The notes beneath the pieces are model-generated. The model had not been told where the DNA came from. It saw only the letters and a program-made list of their open reading frames with translations, and made no database searches. Positions 12,101 to 24,975 of a stretch of 64,000 nucleotides of DNA are shown one piece after another. The stretch is from NCBI RefSeq assembly GCF_964340395.1, contig NC_135568.1, positions 18,123,776 through 18,187,775 of the forward strand, in the 5' to 3' direction. Made by a program: the position numbers and the translations under genes. This DNA comes from Glandiceps talaboti. Lineage: Eukaryota; Hemichordata; Enteropneusta; Spengelidae. The number at the start of each line of letters is the position of its first letter. Within the stretch, counting starts at the first letter, position 1.

Positions 12101-13715
12101 ACAGTACAGTATAATCTTATTGAAGCAATGAAATAACAGTCATTCAGATTCTAATATTTACTCTTACGTTGCGCTTCTAACAATGACCTTTTTGAAAAAT
12201 ATTACTGCCAATAATATAATTATGCTAATCTCCAAAATGTTTCTACATTCAGCTACAATCTACTTGGGACATAAGGTTGTCACTACTTGTCATGTGCTTA
12301 GTACTGACAAGCGATCCTTTAGATAACTTGTACTTTCCATTGCTAAATGAAAACAACTTTGGCCAAAAAACCTAATGGCCCTTTTCAGTAATTTTACAAT
12401 TCCAAATGCTTACTTACTTCTTTCACTTCTGATTGGCTGTCTGATGTTCATCTGCCCTCTATTTTCGTGCCATCTTGGGTGGCCTTGGAGTTCCATCCTG
12501 AAAGGAATGAATCAAACAGTACAGTATAATCTTATTGAAGCAATGAAATAACAGTCATTCAGATTCTAATATTTACTCTTACGTTGCCGCTACTTACAAT
12601 GACCTTTTTGAAAAATATTACTGCCAATAATATAATTATGCTAATCTCCAAAATGTTTCTACACTCAGCTACAATCTACTTGTGACATAAGGTTGTCACT
12701 ACTTGTCATGTGCTTAGTACTGACAAAAGATCCTTTAGATAACTTGTACTTTCCATTGCTAAAAGAAAACAACTTTGGCCAAAAAACCTAATGGCCATTT
12801 TCAGTAATTTTACAATTCCAAATGCTTACTTACTTCTTTCACTTCTGATTGGCTGTCTGATCTTCATCTGCTCTCTATTTTCGTGCCATCTTGGGTGGCC
12901 TTGGAGTTCCATCCTGAAAGGAATGAATCAAACAGTACAGTATAATCTTATTGAAGCAATGAAATAACAGTCATTCAGATTCTAATATTTACTCTTACGT
13001 TGCCGCTACTCACAATGACCTTTTTGAAAAATGTTACTGCCAATAATATAATTATGCTAATCTCAAAATGTTTCTACATTCAGCTACAATCTACTTGTGA
13101 CATAAGGTTGTCACTGCTTGTCATGTGCTTAGTACTGACAAAAGACCCTTTAGATAACTTGTACTTTCCATTGCTAAAAGAAAACAACTTTGGGCAAAAA
13201 ACCTAATGGCCATTTTCAGTAAGTTTACAATTCCAAATGCTCACTTACTTCTTTCACTTCTGATTGGCTGTCTGATGTTCATCTGCCCTCTATTTTCGTG
13301 CCATCTTGGGTGGCCTTGGAGTTCCATCCTGAAAGGAATGAATCAAACAGTACAGTATAATCTTATTGAAGCAATGAAATAACAGTCATTCAGATTCTAA
13401 TATTTACTCTTACGTTGCCGCTACTCACAATGACCTTTTTGAAATATATTACTGCCAATAATATAATTATGCTAATCTCAAAATGTTTCTACATTCACCT
13501 ATAATCTACTTGTGACATAAGGTTGTCACTGCTTGTCAAGTGCTTAGTACTGACAAAAGACCCTTTAAATAACTTGTACTTTCCATTGCTAAAAGAAAAC
13601 AACTTTGGGCAAAACACCTAATGGCCATTTTCAGTAAGTTTACAATTCCAAATGCTCACTTACTTCTTTCACTTCTGATTGGCTGTCTGATGTTCATCTG
13701 CCCTCTATTTTCGTG
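9144..13715 (+). repeat. 11-mer HOR of 4,572 bp, copy 2 (U-T-V-X'-W-U-U-T-S-X-W')
   Basis: Same total length as the preceding unit. One internal rearrangement: an extra U monomer (11637 region) is present and the terminal W is absent, so the monomer count stays at eleven. Private changes are cattcttattc in two adjacent monomers (near 10062 and 10480), atgaactttt near 10521, and a 1-bp loss at gttgcgcttc near 12169. Confidence 0.75.
12470..13715 (+). repeat. Trimer S-X-W', copy 1 (1,246 bp)
   Basis: The last three monomers of the preceding 11-mer, repeated in tandem immediately downstream. It carries gctacttac, the open-frame X monomer with gaaaaatgttac, and the ctttaaataac W' monomer. Confidence 0.75.
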
Positions 13716-14961
13716 CCATCTTGGGTGGCCTTGGAGTTCCATCCTGAAAGGAATGAATCAAACAGTACAGTATAATCTTATTGAAGCAATGAAATAACAG
13801 TCATTCAGATTCTAATATTTACTCTTACGTTGCCGCTACTTACAATGACCTTTTTGAAAAATATTACTGCCAATAATATAATTATGCTAATCTCCAAAAT
13901 GTTTCTACATTCAGCTACAATCTACTTGTGACATAAGGTTGTCACTACTTGTCATGTGCTTAGTACTGACAAAAGATCCTTTAGATAACTTGTACTTTCC
14001 ATTGCTAAAAGAAAACAACTTTGGCCAAAAAACCTAATGGCCCTTTTCAGTAATTTTACAATTCCAAATGCTTACTTACTTCTTTCACTTCTGATTGGCT
14101 GTCTGATCTTCATCTGCTCTCTATTTTCGTGCCATCTTGGGTGGCCTTGGAGTTCCATCCTGAAAGGAATGAATCAAACAGTACAGTATAATCTTATTGA
14201 AGCAATGAAATAACAGTCATTCAGATTCTAATATTTACTCTTACGTTGCCGCTACTCACAATGACCTTTTTGAAAAATGTTACTGCCAATAATATAATTA
14301 TGCTAATCTCAAAATGTTTCTACATTCAGCTACAATCTACTTGTGACATAAGGTTGTCACTGCTTGTCATGTGCTTAGTACTGACAAAAGACCCTTTAGA
14401 TAACTTGTACTTTCCATTGCTAAAAGAAAACAACTTTGGGCAAAAAACCTAATGGCCATTTTCAGTAAGTTTACAATTCCAAATGCTCACTTACTTCTTT
14501 CACTTCTGATTGGCTGTCTGATGTTCATCTGCCCTCTATTTTCGTGCCATCTTGGGTGGCCTTGGAGTTCCATCCTGAAAGGAATGAATCAAACAGTACA
14601 GTATAATCTTATTGAAGCAATGAAATAACAGTCATTCAGATTCTAATATTTACTCTTACGTTGCCGCTACTCACAATGACCTTTTTGAAATATATTACTG
14701 CCAATAATATAATTATGCTAATCTCAAAATGTTTCTACATTCACCTATAATCTACTTGTGACATAAGGTTGTCACTGCTTGTCAAGTGCTTAGTACTGAC
14801 AAAAGACCCTTTAAATAACTTGTACTTTCCATTGCTAAAAGAAAACAACTTTGGGCAAAACACCTAATGGCCATTTTCAGTAAGTTTACAATTCCAAATG
14901 CTCACTTACTTCTTTCACTTCTGATTGGCTGTCTGATGTTCATCTGCCCTCTATTTTCGTG
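13716..14961 (+). repeat. Trimer S-X-W', copy 2 (1,246 bp)
   Basis: Same three types and the same length as the preceding 1,246 bp, including the rare ctttaaataac allele. This indicates a direct local duplication of the trimer. Confidence 0.8.
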
Positions 14962-16207
14962 CCATCTTGGGTGGCCTTGGAGTTCCATCCTGAAAGGAAT
15001 GAATCAAACAGTACAGTATAATCTTATTGAAGCAATGAAATAACAGTCATTCGGATTCTAATATTTACTCTTACGTTGCCGCTACTCACAATGACCTTTT
15101 TGAAAAATATTACTGCCAATAATATAATTATGCTAATCTCCAAAATGTTTCTACATTCAGCTACAATCTACTTGTGACATAAGGTTGTCACTACTTGTCA
15201 TGTGCTTAGTACTGACAAGCGATCCTTTAGATAACTTGTACTTTCAATTGCTAAATGAAAACAACTGTGGCCAAAAAACCTAATGGCCCTTTTCAGTAAT
15301 TTTACAATTCCAAATGCTTACTTACTTCTTTCACTTCTGATTGGCTGTCTGATGTTCATCTGCCCTCTATTTTCGTGCCATCTTGGGTGGCCTTGGAGTT
15401 CCATCCTGAAAGGAATGAATCAAACAGTACAGTATAATGTTATTGAAGCAATGAAATAACAGCCATTCAGATTCTAATATTTACTCTTACGTTGCCGCTA
15501 CTCACAATGACCTTTTTGAAAAATGTTACTGCCAATAATATAATTATGCTAATCTCAAAATGTTTCTACATTCAGCTACAATCTACTTGTGACATAAGGT
15601 TGTCACTGCTTGTCATGTGCTTAGTACTGACAAAAGACCCTTTAGATAACTTGTACTTTCCATTGCTAAAAGAAAACAACTTTGGGCAAAAAACCTAATG
15701 GCCATTTTCAGTAAGTTTACAATTCCAAATGCTCACTTACTTCTTTCACTTCTGATTGGCTGTCTGATGTTCATCTGCCCTCTATTTTCGTGCCATCTTG
15801 GGTGGCCTTGGAGTTCCATCCTGAAAGGAATGAATGAAACAGTACAGTATAATCTTATTGAAGCAATGAAATAACAGTCATTCAGATTCTAATATTTACT
15901 CTTACGTTGCCGCTACTCACAATGACCTTTTTGAAATATATTACTGCCAATAATATAATTATGCTAATCTCAAAATGTTTCTACATTCACCTATAATCTA
16001 CTTGTGACATAAGGTTGTCACTGCTTGTCAAGTGCTTAGTACTGACAAAAGACCCTTTAGATAACTTGTACTTTCCATTGCTAAAAGAAAACAACTTTGG
16101 GCAAAACACCTAATGGCCATTTTCAGTAAGTTTACAATTCCAAATGCTCACTTACTTCTTTCACTTCTGATTGGCTGTCTGATGTTCATCTGCCCTCTAT
16201 TTTCGTG
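14962..16207 (+). repeat. Trimer Y-X-W', variant copy 3 (1,246 bp)
   Basis: X and W' keep their order, but the leading S monomer is replaced by a Y type with cattcgg and actgtggcc. The X monomer carries atgttattg and acagccattc, and W' carries gaatgaaac. These alleles recur in the following 11-mer, so this copy links the trimer block to the next HOR family. Confidence 0.7.
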
Positions 16208-17461
16208 CCATCTTGGGTGGCCTTGGAGTTCCATCCTGAAAGGAATGAATCAAACAGTACAGTATAATCTTATTGAAGCAATGAAATAACAGTCATTCGG
16301 ATTCTAATATTTACTCTTACGTTGCCGCTACTCACAATGACCTTTTTGAAAAATATTACTGCCAATAATATAATTATGCTAATCTCCAAAATGTTTCTAC
16401 ATTCAGCTACAATCTACTTGTGACATAAGGTTGTCACTACTTGTCATGTGCTTAGTACTGACAAGCGATCCTTTAGATAACTTGTACTTTCCATTGCTAA
16501 ATGAAAACAACTGTGGCCAAAAAACCTAATGGCCCTTTTCAGTAATTTTACAATTCCAAATGCTTACTTACTTCTTTCACTTCTGATTGGCTGTCTGATG
16601 TTCATCTGCCCTCTATTTTCGTGCCATCTTGGGTGGCCTTGGAGTTCCATCCTGAAAGGAATGAATCAAACAGTACAGTATAATGTTATTGAAGCAATGA
16701 AATAACAGCCATTCAGATTCTAATATTTACTCTTACGTTGCCGCTACTCACAATGTCAATGACCTTTTTGAAAAATATTACTGCCAATAATATAATTATG
16801 CTAATCTCCAAAATGTTTCTACATTCAGCTACAATCTACTTGTGATATAAGGTTGTCATTACTTGTCATGTGCTTAGTACTGACAAGCGATCCTTTAGAT
16901 AACTTGTACTTTCCATTGCTAAATGAAAACAACTTTGGCCAAAAAACCTAATGGCCTTTTTCAGTAATTTTACAATTCCAAATGCTTACTTACTTCTTTC
17001 ACTTCTGATTGGCTGTCTGATCTTCACCTGCCCTCTATTTTCGTGCCATCTTGGGTGGCCTTGGAGTTCCATCCTGAAAGGAATGAATCAAACAGTACAG
17101 TATAATCTTATTGAAGCAATGAAATAACAGTCATTCAGATTCTAATATTTACTCTTACGTTGCCGCTTCTCACAATGACCTTTTTGAAAAATATTACTGC
17201 CAATAATATAATTATGCTAATCTCCAAAATGTTTCTACATTCAGCTACAATCTACTTGTGACATAAGGTTGTCACTACTTGTCATGTGCTTAGTACTGAC
17301 AAGCGATCCTTTAGATAACTTGTACTTTCCATTGCTAAATGAAAACAACTTTGGCCAAAAAACCTAATGGCCCTTTTCAGTAATTTTACAATTCCAAATG
17401 CTTACTTACTTCTTTCACTTCTGATTGGCTGTCTGATGTTCATCTGCCCTCTATTTTCGTG
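16208..17461 (+). repeat. Linker monomers Y-R-T
   Basis: Three monomers start at 16208, 16624 and 17046: Y with actgtggcc, R with the 6-bp insertion and T with gccgcttct. The order Y-R-T directly preceding an S monomer matches part of the next 11-mer. Confidence 0.65.
16624..17045 (+). repeat. R-type monomer, 422 bp (6-bp insertion)
   Basis: Reads caatgtcaatgacc where other monomers read caatgacc, a 6-bp gain near 16755. The other six monomers with the insertion start at 19124, 19962, 21216, 23300, 24138 and 24976, each 422 bp. All seven lie between 16.6 and 25.4 kb. Six of them also carry atgttattg and acagccattc; the one at 24976 does not, so the insertion and those alleles have been separated by exchange. 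Confidence 0.8.
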
Positions 17462-20400
17462 CCATCTTGGGTGGCCTTGGAGTTCCATCCTGAAAGGAAT
17501 GAATCAAACAGTACAGTATAATCTTATTGAAGCAATGAAATAACAGTCATTCAGATTCTAATATTTACTCTTACGTTGCCGCTACTTACAATGACCTTTT
17601 TGAAAAATATTACTGCCAATAATATAATTATGCTAATCTCCAAAATGTTTCTACATTCAGCTACAATCTACTTGTGACATAAGGTTGTCACTACTTGTCA
17701 TGTGCTTAGTACTGACAAAAGATCCTTTAGATAACTTGTACTTTCCATTGCTAAAAGAAAACAACTTTGGCCAAAAAACCTAATGGCCCTTTTCAGTAAT
17801 TTTACAATTCCAAATGCTTACTTACTTCTTTCACTTCTGATTGGCTGTCTGATCTTCATCTGCTCTCTATTTTCGTGCCATCTTGGGTGGCCTTGGAGTT
17901 CCATCCTGAAAGGAATGAATCAAACAGTACAGTATAATCTTATTGAAGCAATGAAATAACAGTCATTCAGATTCTAATATTTACTCTTACGTTGCCGCTA
18001 CTCACAATGACCTTTTTGAAAAATGTTACTGCCAATAATATAATTATGCTAATCTCAAAATGTTTCTACATTCAGCTACAATCTACTTGTGACATAAGGT
18101 TGTCACTGCTTGTCATGTGCTTAGTACTGACAAAAGACCCTTTAGATAACTTGTACTTTCCATTGCTAAAAGAAAACAACTTTGGGCAAAAAACCTAATG
18201 GCCATTTTCAGTAAGTTTACAATTCCAAATGCTCACTTACTTCTTTCACTTCTGATTGGCTGTCTGATGTTCATCTGCCCTCTATTTTCGTGCCATCTTG
18301 GGTGGCCTTGGAGTTCCATCCTGAAAGGAATGAATCAAACAGTACAGTATAATCTTATTGAAGCAATGAAATAACAGTCATTCAGATTCTAATATTTACT
18401 CTTACGTTGCCGCTACTCACAATGACCTTTTTGAAATATATTACTGCCAATAATATAATTATGCTAATCTCAAAATGTTTCTACATTCACCTATAATCTA
18501 CTTGTGACATAAGGTTGTCACTGCTTGTCAAGTGCTTAGTACTGACAAAAGACCCTTTAGATAACTTGTACTTTCCATTGCTAAAAGAAAACAACTTTGG
18601 GCAAAACACCTAATGGCCATTTTCAGTAAGTTTACAATTCCAAATGCTCACTTACTTCTTTCACTTCTGATTGGCTGTCTGATGTTCATCTGCCCTCTAT
18701 TTTCGTGCCATCTTGGGTGGCCTTGGAGTTCCATCCTGAAAGGAATGAATCAAACAGTACAGTATAATCTTATTGAAGCAATGAAATAACAGTCATTCGG
18801 ATTCTAATATTTACTCTTACGTTGCCGCTACTCACAATGACCTTTTTGAAAAATATTACTGCCAATAATATAATTATGCTAATCTCCAAAATGTTTCTAC
18901 ATTCAGCTACAATCTACTTGTGACATAAGGTTGTCACTACTTGTCATGTGCTTAGTACTGACAAGCGATCCTTTAGATAACTTGTACTTTCCATTGCTAA
19001 ATGAAAACAACTGTGGCCAAAAAACCTAATGGCCCTTTTCAGTAATTTTACAATTCCAAATGCTTACTTACTTCTTTCACTTCTGATTGGCTGTCTGATG
19101 TTCATCTGCCCTCTATTTTCGTGCCATCTTGGGTGGCCTTGGAGTTCCATCCTGAAAGGAATGAATCAAACAGTACAGTATAATGTTATTGAAGCAATGA
19201 AATAACAGCCATTCAGATTCTAATATTTACTCTTACGTTGCCGCTACTCACAATGTCAATGACCTTTTTGAAAAATATTACTGCCAATAATATAATTATG
19301 CTAATCTCCAAAATGTTTCTACATTCAGCTACAATCTACTTGTGACATAAGGTCGTCACTACTTGTCATGTGCTTAGTACTGACAAGCGATCCTTTAGAT
19401 AACTTGTACTTTCCATTGCTAAATGAAAACAACTTTGGCCAAAAAACCTAATGGCCCTTTTCAGTAATTTTACAATTCTAAATGCTTACTTACTTCTTTC
19501 ACTTCTGATTGGCTGTCTGATCTTCATCTGCCCTCTATTTTCGTGCCATCTTGGGTGGCCTTGGAGTTCCATCCTGAAAGGAATGAATCAAACAGTACAG
19601 TATAATCTTATTGAAGCAATGAAATAACAGTCATTCAGATTCTAATATTTACTCTTACGTTGCCGCTACTCACAATGACCTTTTTGAAAAATATTACTGC
19701 CAATAATATAATTATGCTAATCTCCAAAATGTTTCTACATTCAGCTACAATCTACTTGTGACATAAGGTTGTCACTACTTGTCATGTGCTTAGTACTGAC
19801 AAGCGATCCTTTAGATAACTTGTACTTTCCATTGCTAAATGAAAACAACTTTGGATAAAAAACCTAATGGCCCTTTTCAGTAATTTTACAATTCCAAATG
19901 CTTACTTACTTCTTTCACTTCTGATTGGCTGTCTGATGTTCATCTGCCCTCTATTTTCGTGCCATCTTGGGTGGCCTTGGAGTTCCATCCTGAAAGGAAT
20001 GAATCAAACAGTACAGTATAATGTTATTGAAGCAATGAAATAACAGCCATTCAGATTCTAATATTTACTCTTACGTTGCCGCTACTCACAATGTCAATGA
20101 CCTTTTTGAAAAATATTACTGCCAATAATATAATTATGCTAATCTCCAAAATGTTTCTACATTCAGCTACAATCTACTTGTGACATAAGGTCGTCACTAC
20201 TTGTCATGTGCTTAGTACTGACAAGCGATCCTTTAGATAACTTGTACTTTCCATTGCTAAATAAAAACAACTTTGGATAAAAAACCTAATGGCCCTTTTC
20301 AGTAATTTTACAATTCCAAATGCTTACTTACTTCTTTCACTTCTGATTGGCTGTCTGATGTTCATCTGCCCTCTATTTTCGTGCCATCTTGGGTGGCCTT

Positions 20401-22053
20401 GGAGTTCCATCCTGAAAGGAATGAATCAAACAGTACAGTATAATCTTATTGAAGTAATGAAATAACAGTCATTCAGATTCTAATATTTACTCTTACGTTG
20501 CCGCTACTCACAATGACCTTTTTGAAAAATATTACTGCCAATAATATAATTATGCTAATCTCCAAAATGTTTCTACATTCAGCTACAATCTACTTGTGAC
20601 ATAAGGTCGTCACTACTTGTCATGTGCTTAGTACTGACAAGCGATCCTTTAGATAACTTGTACTTTCCATTGCTAAATGAAAACAACTTTGGCCAAAAAA
20701 CCTAATGGCCCTTTTCAGTAATTTTACAATTCCAAATGCTTACTTACTTCTTTCACTTCTGATTGGCTGTCTGATCTTCATCTGCCCTCTATTTTCGTGC
20801 CATCTTGGGTGGCCTTGGAGTTCCATCCTGAAAGGAATGAATCAAACAGTACAGTATAATCTTATTGAAGCAATGAAATAACAGTCATTCAGATTCTAAT
20901 ATTTACTCTTACGTTGCCGCTACTCACAATAACCTTTTTGAAAAATATTACTGCCAATAATATAATTATGCTAATCTCCAAAATGTTTCTACATTCAGCT
21001 ACAATCTACTTGTGACATAAGGTTGTCACTACTTGTCATGTGCTTAGTACTGACAAGCGATCCTTTAGATAACTTGTACTTTCCATTGCTAAATGAAAAC
21101 AACTGTGGCCAAAAAACCTAATGGCCCTTTTCAGTAATTTTACAATTCCAAATGCTTACTTACTTCTTTCACTTCTGATTGGCAGTCTGATGTTCATCTG
21201 CCCTCTATTTTCGTGCCATCTTGGGTGGCCTTGGAGTTCCATCCTAAAAGGAATGAATCAAACAGTACAGTATAATGTTATTGAAGCAATGAAATAACAG
21301 CCATTCAGATTCTAATATTTACTCTTACGTTGCCGCTACTCACAATGTCAATGACCTTTTTGAAAAATATTACTGCCAATAATATAATTATGCTAATCTC
21401 CAAAATGTTTCTACATTCAGCTACAATCTACTTGTGACATAAGGTTGTCATTACTTGTCATGTGCTTAGTACTGACAAGCGATCCTTTAGATAACTTGTA
21501 CTTTCCATTGCTAAATGAAAACAACTTTGGCCAAAAAACCTAATGGCCTTTTTCAGTAATTTTACAATTCCAAATGCTTACTTACTTCTTTCACTTCTGA
21601 TTGGCTGTCTGATCTTCACCTGCCCTCTATTTTCGTGCCATCTTGGGTGGCCTTGGAGTTCCATCCTGAAAGGAATGAATCAAACAGTACAGTATAATCT
21701 TATTGAAGCAATGAAATAACAGTCATTCAGATTCTAATATTTACTCTTACGTTGCCGCTTCTCACAATGACCTTTTTGAAAAATATTACTGCCAATAATA
21801 TAATTATGCTAATCTCCAAAATGTTTCTACATTCAGCTACAATCTACTTGTGACATAAGGTTGTCACTACTTGTCATGTGCTTAGTACTGACAAGCGATC
21901 CTTTAGATAACTTGTACTTTCCATTGCTAAATGAAAACAACTTTGGCCAAAAAACCTAATGGCCCTTTTCAGTAATTTTACAATTCCAAATGCTTACTTA
22001 CTTCTTTCACTTCTGATTGGCTGTCTGATGTTCATCTGCCCTCTATTTTCGTG
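17462..22053 (+). repeat. 11-mer HOR of 4,592 bp, copy 1
   Basis: Order: S, X, W', Y, R, Q (tttggataaaa), R (with tttggataaaa), P (gaagtaatg), a caataacc monomer, R, T. The next S monomer starts at 22054 and restarts the series. The length exceeds eleven standard units because three R monomers each carry 6 extra bases. Confidence 0.75.
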
Positions 22054-24975
22054 CCATCTTGGGTGGCCTTGGAGTTCCATCCTGAAAGGAATGAATCAAA
22101 CAGTACAGTATAATCTTATTGAAGCAATGAAATAACAGTCATTCAGATTCTAATATTTACTCTTACGTTGCCGCTACTTACAATGACCTTTTTGAAAAAT
22201 ATTACTGCCAATAATATAATTATGCTAATCTCCAAAATGTTTCTACATTCAGCTACAATCTACTTGTGACATAAGGTTGTCACTACTTGTCATGTGCTTA
22301 GTACTGACAAAAGATCCTTTAGATAACTTGTACTTTCCATTGCTAAAAGAAAACAACTTTGGCCAAAAAACCTAATGGCCCTTTTCAGTAATTTTACAAT
22401 TCCAAATGCTTACTTACTTCTTTCACTTCTGATTGGCTGTCTGATCTTCATCTGCTCTCTATTTTCGTGCCATCTTGGGTGGCCTTGGAGTTCCATCCTG
22501 AAAGGAATGAATCAAACAGTACAGTATAATCTTATTGAAGCAATGAAATAACAGTCATTCAGATTCTAATATTTACTCTTACGTTGCCGCTACTCACAAT
22601 GACCTTTTTGAAAAATGTTACTGCCAATAATATAATTATGCTAATCTCAAAATGTTTCTACATTCAGCTACAATCTACTTGTGACATAAGGTTGTCACTG
22701 CTTGTCATGTGCTTAGTACTGACAAAAGACCCTTTAGATAACTTGTACTTTCCATTGCTAAAAGAAAACAACTTTGGGCAAAAAACCTAATGGCCATTTT
22801 CAGTAAGTTTACAATTCCAAATGCTCACTTACTTCTTTCACTTCTGATTGGCTGTCTGATGTTCATCTGCCCTCTATATTCGTGCCATCTTGGGTGGCCT
22901 TGGAGTTCCATCCTGAAAGGAATGAATGAAACAGTACAGTATAATCTTATTGAAGCAATGAAATAACAGTCATTCAGATTCTAATATTTACTCTTACGTT
23001 GCCGCTACTCACAATGACCTTTTTGAAATATATTACTGCCAATAATATAATTATGCTAATCTCAAAATGTTTCTACATTCACCTATAATCTACTTGTGAC
23101 ATAAGGTTGTCACTACTTGTCATGTGCTTAGTACTGACAAGCGATCCTTTAGATAACTTGTACTTTCCATTGCTAAATGAAAACAACTGTGGCCAAAAAA
23201 CCTAATGGCCCTTTTCAGTAATTTTACAATTCCAAATGCTTACTTACTTCTTTCACTTCTGATTGGCTGTCTGATGTTCATCTGCCCTCTATTTTCGTGC
23301 CATCTTGGGTGGCCTTGGAGTTCCATCCTGAAAGGAATGAATCAAACAGTACAGTATAATGTTATTGAAGCAATGAAATAACAGCCATTCAGATTCTAAT
23401 ATTTACTCTTACGTTGCCGCTACTCACAATGTCAATGACCTTTTTGAAAAATATTACTGCCAATAATATAATTATGCTAATCTCCAAAATGTTTCTACAT
23501 TCAGCTACAATCTACTTGTGACATAAGGTCGTCACTACTTGTCATGTGCTTAGTACTGACAAGCGATCCTTTAGATAACTTGTACTTTCCATTGCTAAAT
23601 GAAAACAACTTTGGCCAAAAAACCTAATGGCCCTTTTCAGTAATTTTACAATTCCAAATGCTTACTTACTTCTTTCACTTCTGAATGGCTGTCTGATCTT
23701 CATCTGCCCTCTATTTTCGTGCCATCTTGGGTGGCCTTGGAGTTCCATCCTGAAAGGAATGAATCAAACAGTACAGTATAATCTTATTGAAGCAATGAAA
23801 TAACAGTCATTCAGATTCTAATATTTACTCTTACGTTGCCGCTACTCACAATGACCTTTTTGAAAAATATTACTGCCAATAATATAATTATGCTCATCTC
23901 CAAAATGTTTCTACATTCAGCTACAATCTACTTGTGACATAAGGTTGTCACTACTTGTCATGTGCTTAGTACTGACAAGCGATCCTTTAGATAACTTGTA
24001 CTTTCCATTGCTAAATGAAAACAACTTTGGATAAAAAACCTAATGGCCCTTTTCAGTAATTTTACAATTCCAAATGCTTACTTACTTCTTTCACTTCTGA
24101 TTGGCTGTCTGATGTTCATCTGCCCTCTATTTTCGTGCCATCTTGGCTGGCCTTGGAGTTCCATCCTGAAAGGAATGAATCAAACAGTACAGTATAATGT
24201 TATTGAAGCAATGAAATAACAGCCATTCAGATTCTAATATTTACTCTTACGTTGCCGCTACTCACAATGTCAATGACCTTTTTGAAAAATATTACTGCCA
24301 ATAATATAATTATGCTAATCTCCAAAATGTTTCTACATTCAGCTACAATCTACTTGTGACATAAGGTCGTCACTACTTGTCATGTGCTTAGTACTGACAA
24401 GCGATCCTTTAGATAACTTGTACTTTCCATTGCTAAATGAAAACAACTTTGGATAAAAAACCTAATGGCCCTTTTCAGTAATTTTACAATTCCAAATGCT
24501 TACTTACTTCTTTCACTTCTGATTGGCTGTCTGATGTTCATCTGCCCTCTATTTTCGTGCCATCTTGGGTGGCCTTGGAGTTCCATCCTGAAAGGAATGA
24601 ATCAAACAGTACAGTATAATCTTATTGAAGTAATGAAATAACAGTCATTCAGATTCTAATATTTACTCTTACGTTGCCGCTACTCACAATGACCTTTTTG
24701 AAAAATATTACTGCCAATAATATAATTATGCTAATCTCCAAAATGTTTCTACATTCAGCTACAATCTACTTGTGACATAAGGTTGTCACTACTTGTCATG
24801 TGCTTAGTACTGACAAGCGATCCTTTAGATAACTTGTACTTTCCATTGCTAAATGAAAACAACTTTGGCCAAAAAACCTAATGGCCCTTTTCAGTAATTT
24901 TACAATTCCAAATGCTTACTTACTTCTTTCACTTCTGATTGGCTGTCTGATGTTCATCTGCCCTCTATTTTCGTG
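22054..24975 (+). repeat. Second, truncated copy of the 4,592-bp 11-mer
   Basis: Order: S, X, W'/Y chimera, R, Q, R, P. The P monomer (gaagtaatg) is displaced 4,176 bp from its counterpart at 20384, exactly 416 bp less than the full 4,592-bp period. The missing unit is explained by the chimeric third monomer. After P the order no longer matches. Confidence 0.75.
22885..23299 (+). repeat. Chimeric monomer: W' left part joined to Y right part
   Basis: The left part has gaatgaaac, gaaatatatt, ctcaaaatg and cacctataat (W' alleles). The right part has actacttgtcatg, aagcgatcc, aaatgaaaac and actgtggcc (Y alleles). The switch lies between about 23089 and 23112. In the intact 11-mer, W' (from 18294) and Y (from 18709) are adjacent separate monomers, so this is the product expected from in-register unequal exchange deleting one unit. 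Confidence 0.75.
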
